In this document: positions 1-6,955 of the stretch, in pieces
How the letters are laid out: every line of letters starts with the position of its first letter
Numbering within the stretch: position 1 is the stretch's first letter
Assembly: GCA_025963425.1 (NCBI GenBank)
Contig: JAOPUQ010000029.1
Coordinates: forward strand, 1-26,076
Length of the DNA: 26,076 nucleotides
From: Modestobacter sp.
GTDB taxonomy: Bacteria; Actinomycetota; Actinomycetes; Mycobacteriales; Geodermatophilaceae
Reading direction: 5' to 3'
Notes under the pieces: model-generated
What the model saw: only the letters and a program-made list of their open reading frames with translations
Database searches by the model: none
What the model was told of the DNA's origin: nothing
Made by a program: the position numbers and the translations under genes

Positions 1-162
1 ACCCGGGCGGCCGAGACCGCCGAGGCCGACGAGCTGCTGGCCGAGCGGGCCGCCGACGTCGCGCACGGCGGCGACCGCGAGGCCGCCCCGGAGCTGGACG
101 CCGAGCAGGCCGCGCTGCAGCTGCTGCGCACCCAGCTCGGCGCCCACCCCATCGACAGCTGA
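1..162 (+). CDS. dnaX: 3' end of probable DNA polymerase III gamma/tau subunit (partial)
   Basis: An open frame enters from the left edge and stops at 160-162, giving the last 53 residues of a protein. The tail is rich in Ala, Glu and Asp and ends in a short helix-like stretch with LLRTQLGAHPID. Actinobacterial DnaX proteins commonly end in a low-complexity acidic linker followed by a short 'L..ELGA.VI' tail, and this fits. The second argument is context: dnaX is normally followed directly by ybaB and recR, and both occur 17.7 kb downstream in the same orientation. DnaX is the clamp-loader ATPase subunit of the replicative polymerase. No catalytic domain is inside the window, so the name depends on the tail and on synteny and could be wrong. 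Confidence 0.6.
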   Translation, partial: TRAAETAEADELLAERAADVAHGGDREAAPELDAEQAALQLLRTQLGAHPIDS

Positions 163-252
163 CCCGTCGGGGGCCACCCCCGCCGGTGGTTGCGGCGGCA
201 TGGGTCGGCGTCCTCGAGGCTGCGGGCCCGGGCGACGGTGATGCTCGCCTGC

Positions 253-281
253 TTGACGTGATCTGGACCACCCCCTAGCGT
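253..281 (+). promoter_or_regulatory. Candidate sigma70-type promoter of the luciferase-like/Rieske operon
   Basis: TTGACG at 253-258 is separated by 17 bases from TAGCGT at 276-281, an acceptable -35/-10 pair for a primary sigma factor. It lies in the 171-base gap between the dnaX-like tail and the first catabolic gene at 334. The predicted transcript start near 288 is just upstream of the motif shared with the second operon. The -10 is weak (TAnnnT only), so this is a sequence-level prediction. Confidence 0.5.
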
Positions 282-302
282 GCAGCTTGCATGTTTCGGA
301 AC

Positions 303-321
303 TCCGTCCGGATAGCGAAAT
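303..321 (+). promoter_or_regulatory. Candidate IclR operator, copy 1
   Basis: TCCGTCCGGATAGCGAAAT is identical at 18 of 19 positions to 4492-4510, in front of the RidA/ring-cleavage operon. Both copies sit just downstream of a predicted promoter and upstream of the first gene of a catabolic operon. The core TCCG-TC-CGGA is an inverted repeat, and TTTCG at 294-298 mirrors CGAAA at 316-320. The only regulator encoded between the two copies is the IclR protein at 3530-4273, so it is the obvious candidate ligand. A position downstream of the predicted start fits repression. Confidence 0.55.
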
Positions 322-333
322 CAAAGGTGATCC

Positions 334-1446
334 GTGAAAACCGGCCTCTTGGTCACCCCGAGTGCGACCACTCCCCGCGTCGTCGCCCGAGCCGAGGAGT
401 ACGGGTTCGACTCCGCGTGGTTCGTCGACTCGCCCCTGGTCTTCGGGGACGCGCTGATCTCCATGGCCGCCGCGGCGGTGTCGACCTCGCGCATCACCCT
501 GGGCACCGGGGTGACGAACCCCGTCCTGCGCTCGGCGCCGATCCTGGCCGCGTCCCTGGCCTCGCTGAACGCGCTCGCCCCCGGGCGGATCGCGATGGGC
601 ATCGGCACGGGGTTCACCTCGACCGGTGCGCTCGGCCTGCCCCCGGCTGACCTCGCGACCCTCAAGCGCTTCGTGGGCGAGGTCCGCGTGATGCTGCGGG
701 GCGAGGTCGCCGAGGTGGTGCTGCCGGACGGGCAGACCCGGCACGCCGGCTTCATCAACCCCACGCTGCCGTGGGTGGACGTCGAGAGCCCCATCCCGGT
801 CTACGTGGCGGCCGCGGGGCCCAAGATCATCCGAGACAGCGCCACGTACACGGACGTGGTGCTGCTGGGCGGCATGACGCAACCCGACGTCATCGCCGCG
901 GCACGGGCGATCGTGCGAGAGGCCCGGACGGCCGCCGGGCTGGACCCGGACGGCGTGGAGATCGCCATCACCCCGTCGGTGTACCTGACCGACCGCGACA
1001 TCGACCTCGACGACGAGGACGACTTCATCGAGCTGCGTGAGGCTCTGGGGCCCAAGAGCCTCGCGCCGGCGATCAACTTCAGCCGGATCGCCGAGAGGTC
1101 CCCGGGCGTGCCGCGGGAGATCACCGAGGCCTTCGTCGCCGTCCGGGAGGCCTACCGGCCGCCGGAGGGGGACGGCGGTGACCCGGCGACCAAGCACCTG
1201 CGGGCCTACAAGGGCTACATGCGCGACCTCACGCCGGAGCAGCGGCCACTGGTCACTCGGGAGGTGCTGCGGTCCACGACCGTGTGCGGCTCCGCGCGGC
1301 AGGTCGCCGAGCAGCTGCGGGCGCTGGCGGACGCAGGGGTCGGGCACGCGATCCTGTCCGCGCTGCCCCAGCACCTCGACGCCGCGCTCGAGACCGTCGG
1401 TGAACAGGTCCTGCCGCAGCTGTCCGCTTCCTCGACCAGCGTGTAG
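334..1446 (+). CDS. Luciferase-like (LLM class) flavin/F420-dependent oxidoreductase
   Basis: This 370-residue protein has the bacterial-luciferase-like TIM-barrel pattern: a GxLVTPS start strand, a conserved block at about 76-95 (GTGVTNPVLR followed by the ASLNALAPGR / GIGTG run), and a C-terminal part where a 'STTVCGSARQVAEQLRALADAGVGH' type segment, common in LLM-class oxidoreductases, is readable. Family members use FMNH2 or coenzyme F420 and include monooxygenases and Mer-like methylene-tetrahydromethanopterin reductases. The sequence does not show which cofactor is used. Translation starts at GTG 334, with AAAGGTGA at 323-330 as ribosome binding site. It is the first gene of an operon with a Rieske oxygenase 8 bases downstream. 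A role in oxidising the aromatic substrate or handling its demethylation product is inference only. Confidence 0.8.
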   Translation: MKTGLLVTPSATTPRVVARAEEYGFDSAWFVDSPLVFGDALISMAAAAVSTSRITLGTGVTNPVLRSAPILAASLASLNALAPGRIAMGIGTGFTSTGALGLPPADLATLKRFVGEVRVMLRGEVAEVVLPDGQTRHAGFINPTLPWVDVESPIPVYVAAAGPKIIRDSATYTDVVLLGGMTQPDVIAAARAIVREARTAAGLDPDGVEIAITPSVYLTDRDIDLDDEDDFIELREALGPKSLAPAINFSRIAERSPGVPREITEAFVAVREAYRPPEGDGGDPATKHLRAYKGYMRDLTPEQRPLVTREVLRSTTVCGSARQVAEQLRALADAGVGHAILSALPQHLDAALETVGEQVLPQLSASSTSV

Positions 1447-1454
1447 GCAGCGTT

Positions 1455-2507
1455 GTGGCGGCGAGCTTCCCGCTGGACACCTGGTACGCGGCCGCGTGGT
1501 CGCACGCTCTCGGCGCAGAGCTGCTCGCCCGGGAGATCGCCGGCCTCCGGGTCGTCCTCTACCGTCGGGCGGACGGTCGCCCGGTGGCACTCGACGACGC
1601 CTGCTGGCACCGGCTGCTGCCACTGTCCATGGGCCGGCTCGACGGCGAGGACGTCGTCTGCGGCTACCACGGACTGCGCTTCGACCCCGACGGGCGCTGC
1701 GTCTTCATGCCGTCCCAGGAGACGGTGAACCCCTCGGCGCACGTGCCCGCCCGGCCGGTGGTCGAGCGGCACGGCCTGGTCTGGCTGTGGCCGGGTGACC
1801 CGGCGCTGGCCGACCCGGCGACGGTTCCGGACTTCGGGTTGGCCGACCACCCCGGCTGGGTCGGCCCCGATCGCGAGTACGCGCTGGCCTGCGGGTTCCA
1901 GCTGGTGGTCGACAACCTGCTGGACCTGACCCATGAGACGTTCGTCCACGCGAGCTCCATCGGCAACGCCGCAGTGGCCGAGGCTCCGTTCGAGACCACC
2001 CATCGTGGAACCGAGGTCTCCCTGACCCGGTGGATGACCGACATCGACCCCCCACCGTTCTTCGCCGCGCACCTGGGCAGGCCGGGCCGGGTCGACCGGT
2101 GGCAGATCATCCGTTACCAGGCGCCGGCCACGGTCACGATCGACGTGGGCGTCGCCCTCACCGGGACCGGTGCCCCCCAGGGTGACCGCAGCCAGGGCAT
2201 CACCATGCAGGTGATGCACACCGTCACCCCGAGCACGGAGGGGACCTGCAGGTTCTTCTGGAAGCTCGTGCGGGACTACTCGCTGGACGACCCGTCGCTG
2301 ACCCGGCGCCTGTTCGAGGACAGCGAGACCGTGCTGGCCGAGGACAAGCGGATCCTGGAGGCACAGCAACGGGCGCTGGAGGCCCATCCGGACCGCGCGT
2401 TCTACGACCTCAACATCGACGCGGCCGCGGTGTGGTCGCGCCGCATCGCGGAGGAGATGATCGCCGCGGAAGCCGACGGGCCGGCCCCCACGGGTCCGCT
2501 CGCGTGA
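1455..2507 (+). CDS. Rieske non-heme iron oxygenase, VanA-like oxygenase component
   Basis: The protein (350 aa) has an N-terminal Rieske domain with Cys50-x-His52 and Cys69-x2-His72 as [2Fe-2S] ligands. The catalytic domain carries the mononuclear iron motif Asp157-x2-His160-x4-His165 inside NLLDLTHETFVH. This is the arrangement of aromatic-ring hydroxylases of the vanillate O-demethylase/phthalate dioxygenase group, which take electrons from a PDR-type reductase. Such a reductase is the next gene, overlapping by 4 bases (GTGA). Substrates in this group include methoxylated and carboxylated aromatics; O-demethylation to a catechol-type product would suit the downstream ring-cleavage enzymes, but the exact substrate cannot be read. 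The GTG start at 1455 has only a weak upstream purine stretch and may rely on coupling to the previous gene. Alternative: ring mono- or dihydroxylation. Confidence 0.85.
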   Translation: MAASFPLDTWYAAAWSHALGAELLAREIAGLRVVLYRRADGRPVALDDACWHRLLPLSMGRLDGEDVVCGYHGLRFDPDGRCVFMPSQETVNPSAHVPARPVVERHGLVWLWPGDPALADPATVPDFGLADHPGWVGPDREYALACGFQLVVDNLLDLTHETFVHASSIGNAAVAEAPFETTHRGTEVSLTRWMTDIDPPPFFAAHLGRPGRVDRWQIIRYQAPATVTIDVGVALTGTGAPQGDRSQGITMQVMHTVTPSTEGTCRFFWKLVRDYSLDDPSLTRRLFEDSETVLAEDKRILEAQQRALEAHPDRAFYDLNIDAAAVWSRRIAEEMIAAEADGPAPTGPLA

Positions 2508-3496
2508 CACCGGCGACGCGGGCCGTCCCGGGCAGGCGGAGCCGGTGGACAGGGGCCACCGTCGCGGCTGTCGAGGGGCTGACCCGGGACGTCCGGCGGC
2601 TGGAGCTCCAGTTCGACGAGGCTGTCGAGCGGTCGGCCCCCGGCGGTCACGTCGACGTGTTGATCGACGTGCGGGGTCGGCTGGAACGGCGGTCGTACTC
2701 GGTGGTCGAGTGGCGTGGCACCGGTCGGGCGGTGATCGCGGTCAAACAGCTGACAGCTGGTCGTGGTGGGTCGGTCGCGATGCACGCACTCGTGCCGGGG
2801 GACCGCCTGACGGTGTCCCGGCCGGAGCACCTCGTCGGGCTCACTCTCGACGCCCCCGCCCACCTGCTGGTGGCCGGCGGCATCGGCATCACCGCGCTGG
2901 TCGGGATGGCGCGAGCCCTGGCTGTCCGGGGAGGGCCGCTGCGGCTGCTGTACGCGGTCCGCACCCGTGAGGAGGCGCCCTTCCTGGACCAGTTGCGCGA
3001 CCTCCTGGGACCGCGCCTGGAGCTGCACTGCTCGGCAGAGGGGCGCCGCCTCACCTTTCCGGCGGCCTTCGCCGACCTGCCTCCGGGTGGTCTCGCCTAC
3101 GTGTGCGGTCCGCTGCTGATGCAGGAGGCGATGCGTGTCGCGTGGGAGGAGTCCGGCAGGGAACCGCGGCACCTGCGCTCCGAGACCTTCGGCAGCAGTG
3201 GCAGCTTTCCCGAGGAGGCCTTCACCGTGCGGGTGCCGCGCCTGGGGGTGGAGATCGACGTGCCCTCGGATCGCAGCGTCCTGGCGGCACTCCAGGACGC
3301 CGGGGTGGAGATGATCGCGGAGTGCGAGCGCGGCGAGTGTGGCCTCTGTGTGCTCCCCGTGCTGGCGGCGGAGGGCCTGCTCGACCACCGGGACGTCTTC
3401 CTCAGTGCCCGGCAGAAGCAGGCGGGGGACGTGTTCTGCACCTGCGTCTCGCGGGCGGTCGGCGGCGCGCTGACCCTCGACACGTTCGACCGCTGA
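2504..3496 (+). CDS. PDR/VanB-type oxygenase reductase (flavin, NAD, [2Fe-2S])
   Basis: This 330-residue protein is an iron-sulfur flavoprotein reductase of the phthalate dioxygenase reductase family. A flavin-binding barrel contains the RSYS motif (63-66). A nucleotide-binding region follows with GGIGIT (125-130) and a later CGP (201-203). A C-terminal plant-type ferredoxin domain has Cys274-x4-Cys279-x2-Cys282-x29-Cys312. It would carry electrons from NAD(P)H to the Rieske centre of the preceding oxygenase. The GTG start at 2504 overlaps the upstream stop (GTGA), implying translational coupling and equal expression of the pair. Its 3' end faces the IclR gene across a 33-base gap that contains a small hairpin. 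Length and domain order are typical, and nothing looks broken. Confidence 0.88.
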   Translation: MTPATRAVPGRRSRWTGATVAAVEGLTRDVRRLELQFDEAVERSAPGGHVDVLIDVRGRLERRSYSVVEWRGTGRAVIAVKQLTAGRGGSVAMHALVPGDRLTVSRPEHLVGLTLDAPAHLLVAGGIGITALVGMARALAVRGGPLRLLYAVRTREEAPFLDQLRDLLGPRLELHCSAEGRRLTFPAAFADLPPGGLAYVCGPLLMQEAMRVAWEESGREPRHLRSETFGSSGSFPEEAFTVRVPRLGVEIDVPSDRSVLAALQDAGVEMIAECERGECGLCVLPVLAAEGLLDHRDVFLSARQKQAGDVFCTCVSRAVGGALTLDTFDR

Positions 3497-3499
3497 GCA

Positions 3500-3514
3500 C
3501 CGGTCGCGGACCGG
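3500..3514. terminator. Small hairpin between convergent genes
   Basis: CCGGTC at 3500-3505 and GACCGG at 3509-3514 form a perfect 6-bp stem with a 3-base loop. It lies in the 33-base space between the reductase stop and the IclR stop. No T-run follows, as is common for high-GC actinobacteria. It may act as a bidirectional terminator. Confidence 0.35.
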
Positions 3515-3529
3515 CGGGTCGGCCCACTG

Positions 3530-4273
3530 TCAGGCGCCGGAGCGCGTCCGGTGCCCCAGGAGCTGGGAGACCTGGGCAGCGGCACGGACCACGTGCGCGA
3601 TGGCCTCAGTCCGGTGCCGGCCGCGCAGCCGGTCGTTCGTGCCGGTCACCGACAGGCCGGCCACGACGCCCCCGCTGGCGTCGAGGACTGGTGCGCCGAT
3701 CGCGGTCACGCCGGGCAGCAGATCGTCCGGGCTCACCACGTAGCCCTTCTTGCGGGCGTGCTCGAGGCGCTCCTCCTGCTCTGGGGACAGGTCCAGTCCG
3801 CCGCGGAGGTCCGGGCGGTGGGCCAGGATCACGACTGGTCCGGCGCCCGCGGTGAGGGGCAGCAGGTCCCCGACGTTGACGTGGTGCACCCGGATGGGGT
3901 GCGGGCCCTCCACCCGGTCGACGCACAGGGCCCGGTCGTCGCGGGCGACCATCAGGTACGCCGTGTCGCCGGTCTCACGTGCCACCTGCTCGAGCGCCGG
4001 GCGGGCGACGTCCTTGAGCGAGCCGCTGTGCGAGGCGGCGGCACCGATGCCAGCGAGCTTGCCGGTGAGCGCGTACCGGCCGGTGGAGGTCTTCCGCACC
4101 CAGCCGGCCACGGCCAGTGTCGAGAGCAGCCGATGTGCCGTCGGGCGGGTCAGGTCGGTGGCGTCCGCCACCTGGGACAGCGGTACCTCCGGGCCGTCGG
4201 TGGCCAGCAGCTCGACGACCCGGCAGGCCCGGATCACCGAGTTCACCAGGTTCTTCGAGTCCTCGTCGTCCAT
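3530..4273 (-). CDS. IclR-family transcriptional regulator
   Basis: The 247-residue product has a winged helix-turn-helix at about 8-68 (SVIRACRVVELLATDG, then the PLSQVADATDLTRPTAHRLL-type recognition region, then the GRYALT wing). A C-terminal effector domain follows at about 85-240 with family-like GDLLPLTAGAGPVVILA and GAPVLDASGGVVAGLSV segments. IclR proteins often control aromatic catabolism, binding a pathway acid. The ATG at 4273 is preceded by GAGGGGAC, a good ribosome site; longer in-frame extensions lack family sequence. The gene is divergent from the RidA operon and convergent with the Rieske operon, and both of those carry the shared motif (303-321, 4492-4510). It is therefore the likely local regulator of both; activator or repressor status is unknown. 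Confidence 0.9.
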   Translation of the reverse strand: MDDEDSKNLVNSVIRACRVVELLATDGPEVPLSQVADATDLTRPTAHRLLSTLAVAGWVRKTSTGRYALTGKLAGIGAAASHSGSLKDVARPALEQVARETGDTAYLMVARDDRALCVDRVEGPHPIRVHHVNVGDLLPLTAGAGPVVILAHRPDLRGGLDLSPEQEERLEHARKKGYVVSPDDLLPGVTAIGAPVLDASGGVVAGLSVTGTNDRLRGRHRTEAIAHVVRAAAQVSQLLGHRTRSGA

Positions 4274-4434
4274 GTCCCCTCGTCCCCCGCGTGGTGATGC
4301 GGTCAGCGATGGCCGGCCGGCACCGGCGTGCGTGGTCGAGCCTACGGCGGTTCGGCCCGGACAGCTTTCCGGTACCCGGAAGTCACGCCCGGAACGCGGG
4401 CGAGGGGCGCGTGTGACGCAGGGCACCGGATTGG

Positions 4435-4464
4435 TTGACACAGCCCCCCGTCAGTCCCTATCTT
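4435..4464 (+). promoter_or_regulatory. Strong candidate sigma70-type promoter of the ring-cleavage operon
   Basis: A perfect -35 TTGACA (4435-4440) and TATCTT (4459-4464) are separated by 18 bases. This is the best promoter match seen in the window. It lies in the 249-base divergent region between the IclR gene and the RidA-like gene. The predicted transcript starts near 4471, about 20 bases before the shared motif at 4492-4510. The divergent IclR promoter must lie in the same region but was not recognised. Confidence 0.65.
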
Positions 4465-4491
4465 CGCCGAAGACATTCCGTTGGGCGGTCA

Positions 4492-4510
4492 TCCGTCCGG
4501 ATGGCGAAAT
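4492..4510 (+). promoter_or_regulatory. Candidate IclR operator, copy 2
   Basis: TCCGTCCGGATGGCGAAAT differs at one position from the motif at 303-321. Here the core extends to ATCCG-TC-CGGAT (4491-4502), a 5+5 inverted repeat. It lies between the predicted transcript start and the first gene of the operon at 4523, so bound protein could block early elongation or initiation. ATTCCG at 4475-4480 resembles the outer half-site seen as TTTCG in copy 1, although the spacing differs. Confidence 0.55.
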
Positions 4511-4522
4511 ACGGTGGAGGGG

Positions 4523-4939
4523 ATGGAAGAGGTGGCACAGGTGCGACGACGGGTCCTGGAGGTGCCCGGGCTCGGTCACGGGGGCCAGCCGATCCCGCTC
4601 GCGGTGACGCTCGGCGGATGGCTGGTGACGGGCGGACTGAGCGGTCGCGACCCCGCGACCGGTGGGCTTCCCCCAGCGCTCGAGGACGAGGTGGCCCAGC
4701 TCTTCCGCAACATCCTGGCGGTGCTCTCCGCAGCGGGTGCCGGACCGGAGGCCGTCGCCAAGATCACCGTGCTCATCCGCGACCGCAGCTACCGCGACGT
4801 GGTCAACGAGGAATGGGTCCAGCTCTTCCCCGACCCCGCCGACCGGCCCGTCCGACAGACCTTCGTGCAGGACCTCCCCGGAGAGCTCCGCGTCCAGGCC
4901 GACGTCCTCGCCATCCTCGAGAACAGGGAATCCGCATGA
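4523..4939 (+). CDS. RidA/YjgF-family protein (putative enamine/imine deaminase or tautomerase-like)
   Basis: About 138 residues with the RidA fold pattern: GWLVTGGLSGRDPATGG near the N-terminus, a VAKITVLIRD strand, and the RPVRQTF block that contains the family arginine. Classical RidA proteins hydrolyse reactive enamines/imines, and some relatives act in catabolism, for example 2-aminomuconate deaminases. The C-terminal strand reads LRVQADVLAIL where classical members have an IEIEAIA-type motif, so the expected second Glu appears to be Asp. The start is uncertain: GGAGG at 4516-4520 is only 2 bases from ATG 4523 and is better placed for GTG 4532. It is the first gene of the operon and overlaps the next gene by ATGA. 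It may act on an unstable ring-cleavage product (inference). Confidence 0.8.
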   Translation: MEEVAQVRRRVLEVPGLGHGGQPIPLAVTLGGWLVTGGLSGRDPATGGLPPALEDEVAQLFRNILAVLSAAGAGPEAVAKITVLIRDRSYRDVVNEEWVQLFPDPADRPVRQTFVQDLPGELRVQADVLAILENRESA

Positions 4940-5949
4940 TCATCGACGCGCACGCGCACCTGGTCGCGCCGTCCGAGCTCTATGTCTACAAGGCCAACCT
5001 GCAGTCCAACCACGGTGCGCACGGCAAGGGCTCGCCGGGGATCAGTGACGAGCGGTTGAAGCAGTCGGCCGACGAGAACGTCGCGCTGATGGACGAGGTG
5101 GGCACGGACGTGCAGCTGCTCTCGCCACGTCCCTACATGCTCATGCACTCCGAGCAGCCCGCGTCGATCGTTCGCTGGTGGATCGAGTGGAACAACGACC
5201 TCATCGCCCGCACGGTCGCGATGTACCCGGACCGTTTCCGCGGCGTTGCCGCCCTTCCCCAGTCTCCGCTGCTGGGGGCCGCCGGGTGGCTGGAGGAACT
5301 GGACCGCTGCGTCACGGAACTCGGCTTCGTCGGCGTGCTGCTCAACCCCGACCCGTCCGAAGGACTGGGTGACTCGCCCCCGCTGTCGGACGAGTACTGG
5401 TATCCGCTCTACGAGCGAATGGTCGCGCTGGACGTGCCCGCGCTCATCCACTCCGCCGCCTGTCGCAGCCCGCGGGAGAGCTACAGCGAGCACTTCGTCA
5501 CCGAAGAGAGCATCGCGGTCCTGCACCTGGCCAAGTCCCGGGTCTTCCTGGACTTCCCCGAGCTGAAGATCGTGGTGAGCCACGGCGGCGGCTCGGTGCC
5601 GTACCAGATCGGCCGGTGGAAGGCAGCGCGCGAGCACTCCCGGCTGGGGGCCGCGGACCAGCTGCGCGAACCGTTCGAGGAGTCGCTGCGGCGGATGTGG
5701 TTCGACACCGTCCTCCACGAGCCGGCCGCGCTCGAGCTCCTGATCAAGACCGTCGGGGCGGACCGGTGCCTCTTCGGCACCGAGCGTCCGGGCAGCGGCT
5801 CGGCGAAGAACCCGGCCACGGGCCGGGCGTTCGACGACCTCAAGCCGGTGCTCGATGCCATCGACTGGCTCGGCTCCGATGACCGACAGCTCATTTTCGA
5901 GGGCAACGCGCGGCAGCTGTACCGCAACCTGCCCGGTGGGGAGGCCTGA
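4936..5949 (+). CDS. Amidohydrolase-superfamily protein, LigJ-like (4-oxalomesaconate hydratase type)
   Basis: This 337-residue TIM-barrel metalloenzyme has His6-x-His8 in IIDAHAH, His172 in PALIHSA, His216 in VVSHGGG and Glu283 in FGTERPG. As I recall them, the metal and active-site residues of Sphingobium LigJ are His6, His8, His178, His223 and Glu282, so spacing and identity agree well. The C-terminal NPATGR.FDD..P.LDAIDWL pattern also resembles that family. LigJ hydrates 4-oxalomesaconate to 4-carboxy-4-hydroxy-2-oxoadipate in the protocatechuate 4,5-cleavage pathway. The neighbours, a LigB-type dioxygenase and RraA-family aldolases, are the preceding and following steps of that route. 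Decarboxylases of the same superfamily (gamma-resorcylate, 5-carboxyvanillate) are the alternative. ATG 4936 overlaps the RidA stop (ATGA). Confidence 0.83.
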   Translation: MIIDAHAHLVAPSELYVYKANLQSNHGAHGKGSPGISDERLKQSADENVALMDEVGTDVQLLSPRPYMLMHSEQPASIVRWWIEWNNDLIARTVAMYPDRFRGVAALPQSPLLGAAGWLEELDRCVTELGFVGVLLNPDPSEGLGDSPPLSDEYWYPLYERMVALDVPALIHSAACRSPRESYSEHFVTEESIAVLHLAKSRVFLDFPELKIVVSHGGGSVPYQIGRWKAAREHSRLGAADQLREPFEESLRRMWFDTVLHEPAALELLIKTVGADRCLFGTERPGSGSAKNPATGRAFDDLKPVLDAIDWLGSDDRQLIFEGNARQLYRNLPGGEA

Positions 5950-5950
5950 C

Positions 5951-6955
5951 ATGGCGAAGATCGTCCTGGCACAGGGAACGTCGCACAGCCCGCAGTTGTC
6001 GATCGCGGTGGAGTCCTGGCCGAAGTTCGAACAGCGGGACCGGAACTACAACCTGCTGCTGGACCGCGCCGGCACGCAGCAGGATTTCGACGACCTGCTG
6101 TCCCAACGGGGTGACCGGCTCGCCGGCGAGCTGACGCCGGAGGTCTGGGCCGCCCGCAAGGCCCGCTGCGACGAGGCGCTCGACCACCTGCAGGGTGACC
6201 TGGCGGCCGCCGACCCCGACGTGGTGGTGATCATCGGCGACGACCAGAAGGAACTGCTGGACGTCGACAACCTGCCGTCCCTGCTGATCTACCGCGGGGC
6301 CGAGGTCCTGGCCACCGGCCGGACCAGCCCCGACAAGCTGGCCCGGCAGCGGGACAACGAGGTCCGGCAGCTGGCGGAGTGGGCCTACTCCCCGGAGGTC
6401 GACGGCCACTACCCGGTGGACCAGGCACTCGCCGACCACTTCCTGGGGGCACTCGGCGAGGCGAACTTCGACCTGGCGCAGTCCAGCCGGAACCCTCGGG
6501 GCAACGGCGTGGGGCATGCCTTCGCCTTCCCCTTCGAGCGGATCTTCGACCGCCCCCGCCCGATGGTGCCGGTCATGGTGAACACCTACTACCCGCCGAA
6601 CCAGCCGACCGCGCGGCGGTGCGTCGACCTGGGCCTGGCGCTCGCGGCGGCCATCGGCGACTACGGGGACGACGACACCAAGGTCGCCGTGCTCGCCTCC
6701 GGCGGCCTCTCGCACCACCTCATCGACGAGGCGCTCGACCGGGAGGTGCTGACGGCCATGGAGTCCGGCGACCTGGACCGGTTGCGGGCCCTGCCGGCGC
6801 ACTCCCTCGACGGCGGCACGTCCGAGATCCGGAACTGGGTCACCGTCGCCGGGATGCTCGAGGGGCTGCAGCACTCCTGGACGGTCTACGAGCCCTGCTA
6901 CCGCACGCTGGCGGGCACCGGGTGCGGGATGGCGTTCGCATCGTGGACGGCGTGA
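5951..6955 (+). CDS. LigB-family extradiol ring-cleavage dioxygenase (3-O-methylgallate/gallate type)
   Basis: The protein (334 aa) starts MAKIVLAQGTSHSP with His12 at the position of a LigB iron ligand. GGLSHH (252-256) holds His255, matching the LigB catalytic histidine, and TSEIRNW holds Glu292, matching the carboxylate iron ligand. Where LigB has the second iron histidine (NDHAS), this protein reads GDDQK, with Gln99. Overall length and pattern recall DesZ-like 3-O-methylgallate 3,4-dioxygenases, which work without a separate LigA subunit; no LigA is present here. It would open a catechol-type carboxylated ring using O2 and Fe(II). The gene lies 1 base after the amidohydrolase stop and overlaps the first RraA gene (GTGA), so it is in the same transcript. 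The exact substrate (gallate, methylgallate, protocatechuate or other) is not readable. Confidence 0.83.
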   Translation: MAKIVLAQGTSHSPQLSIAVESWPKFEQRDRNYNLLLDRAGTQQDFDDLLSQRGDRLAGELTPEVWAARKARCDEALDHLQGDLAAADPDVVVIIGDDQKELLDVDNLPSLLIYRGAEVLATGRTSPDKLARQRDNEVRQLAEWAYSPEVDGHYPVDQALADHFLGALGEANFDLAQSSRNPRGNGVGHAFAFPFERIFDRPRPMVPVMVNTYYPPNQPTARRCVDLGLALAAAIGDYGDDDTKVAVLASGGLSHHLIDEALDREVLTAMESGDLDRLRALPAHSLDGGTSEIRNWVTVAGMLEGLQHSWTVYEPCYRTLAGTGCGMAFASWTA

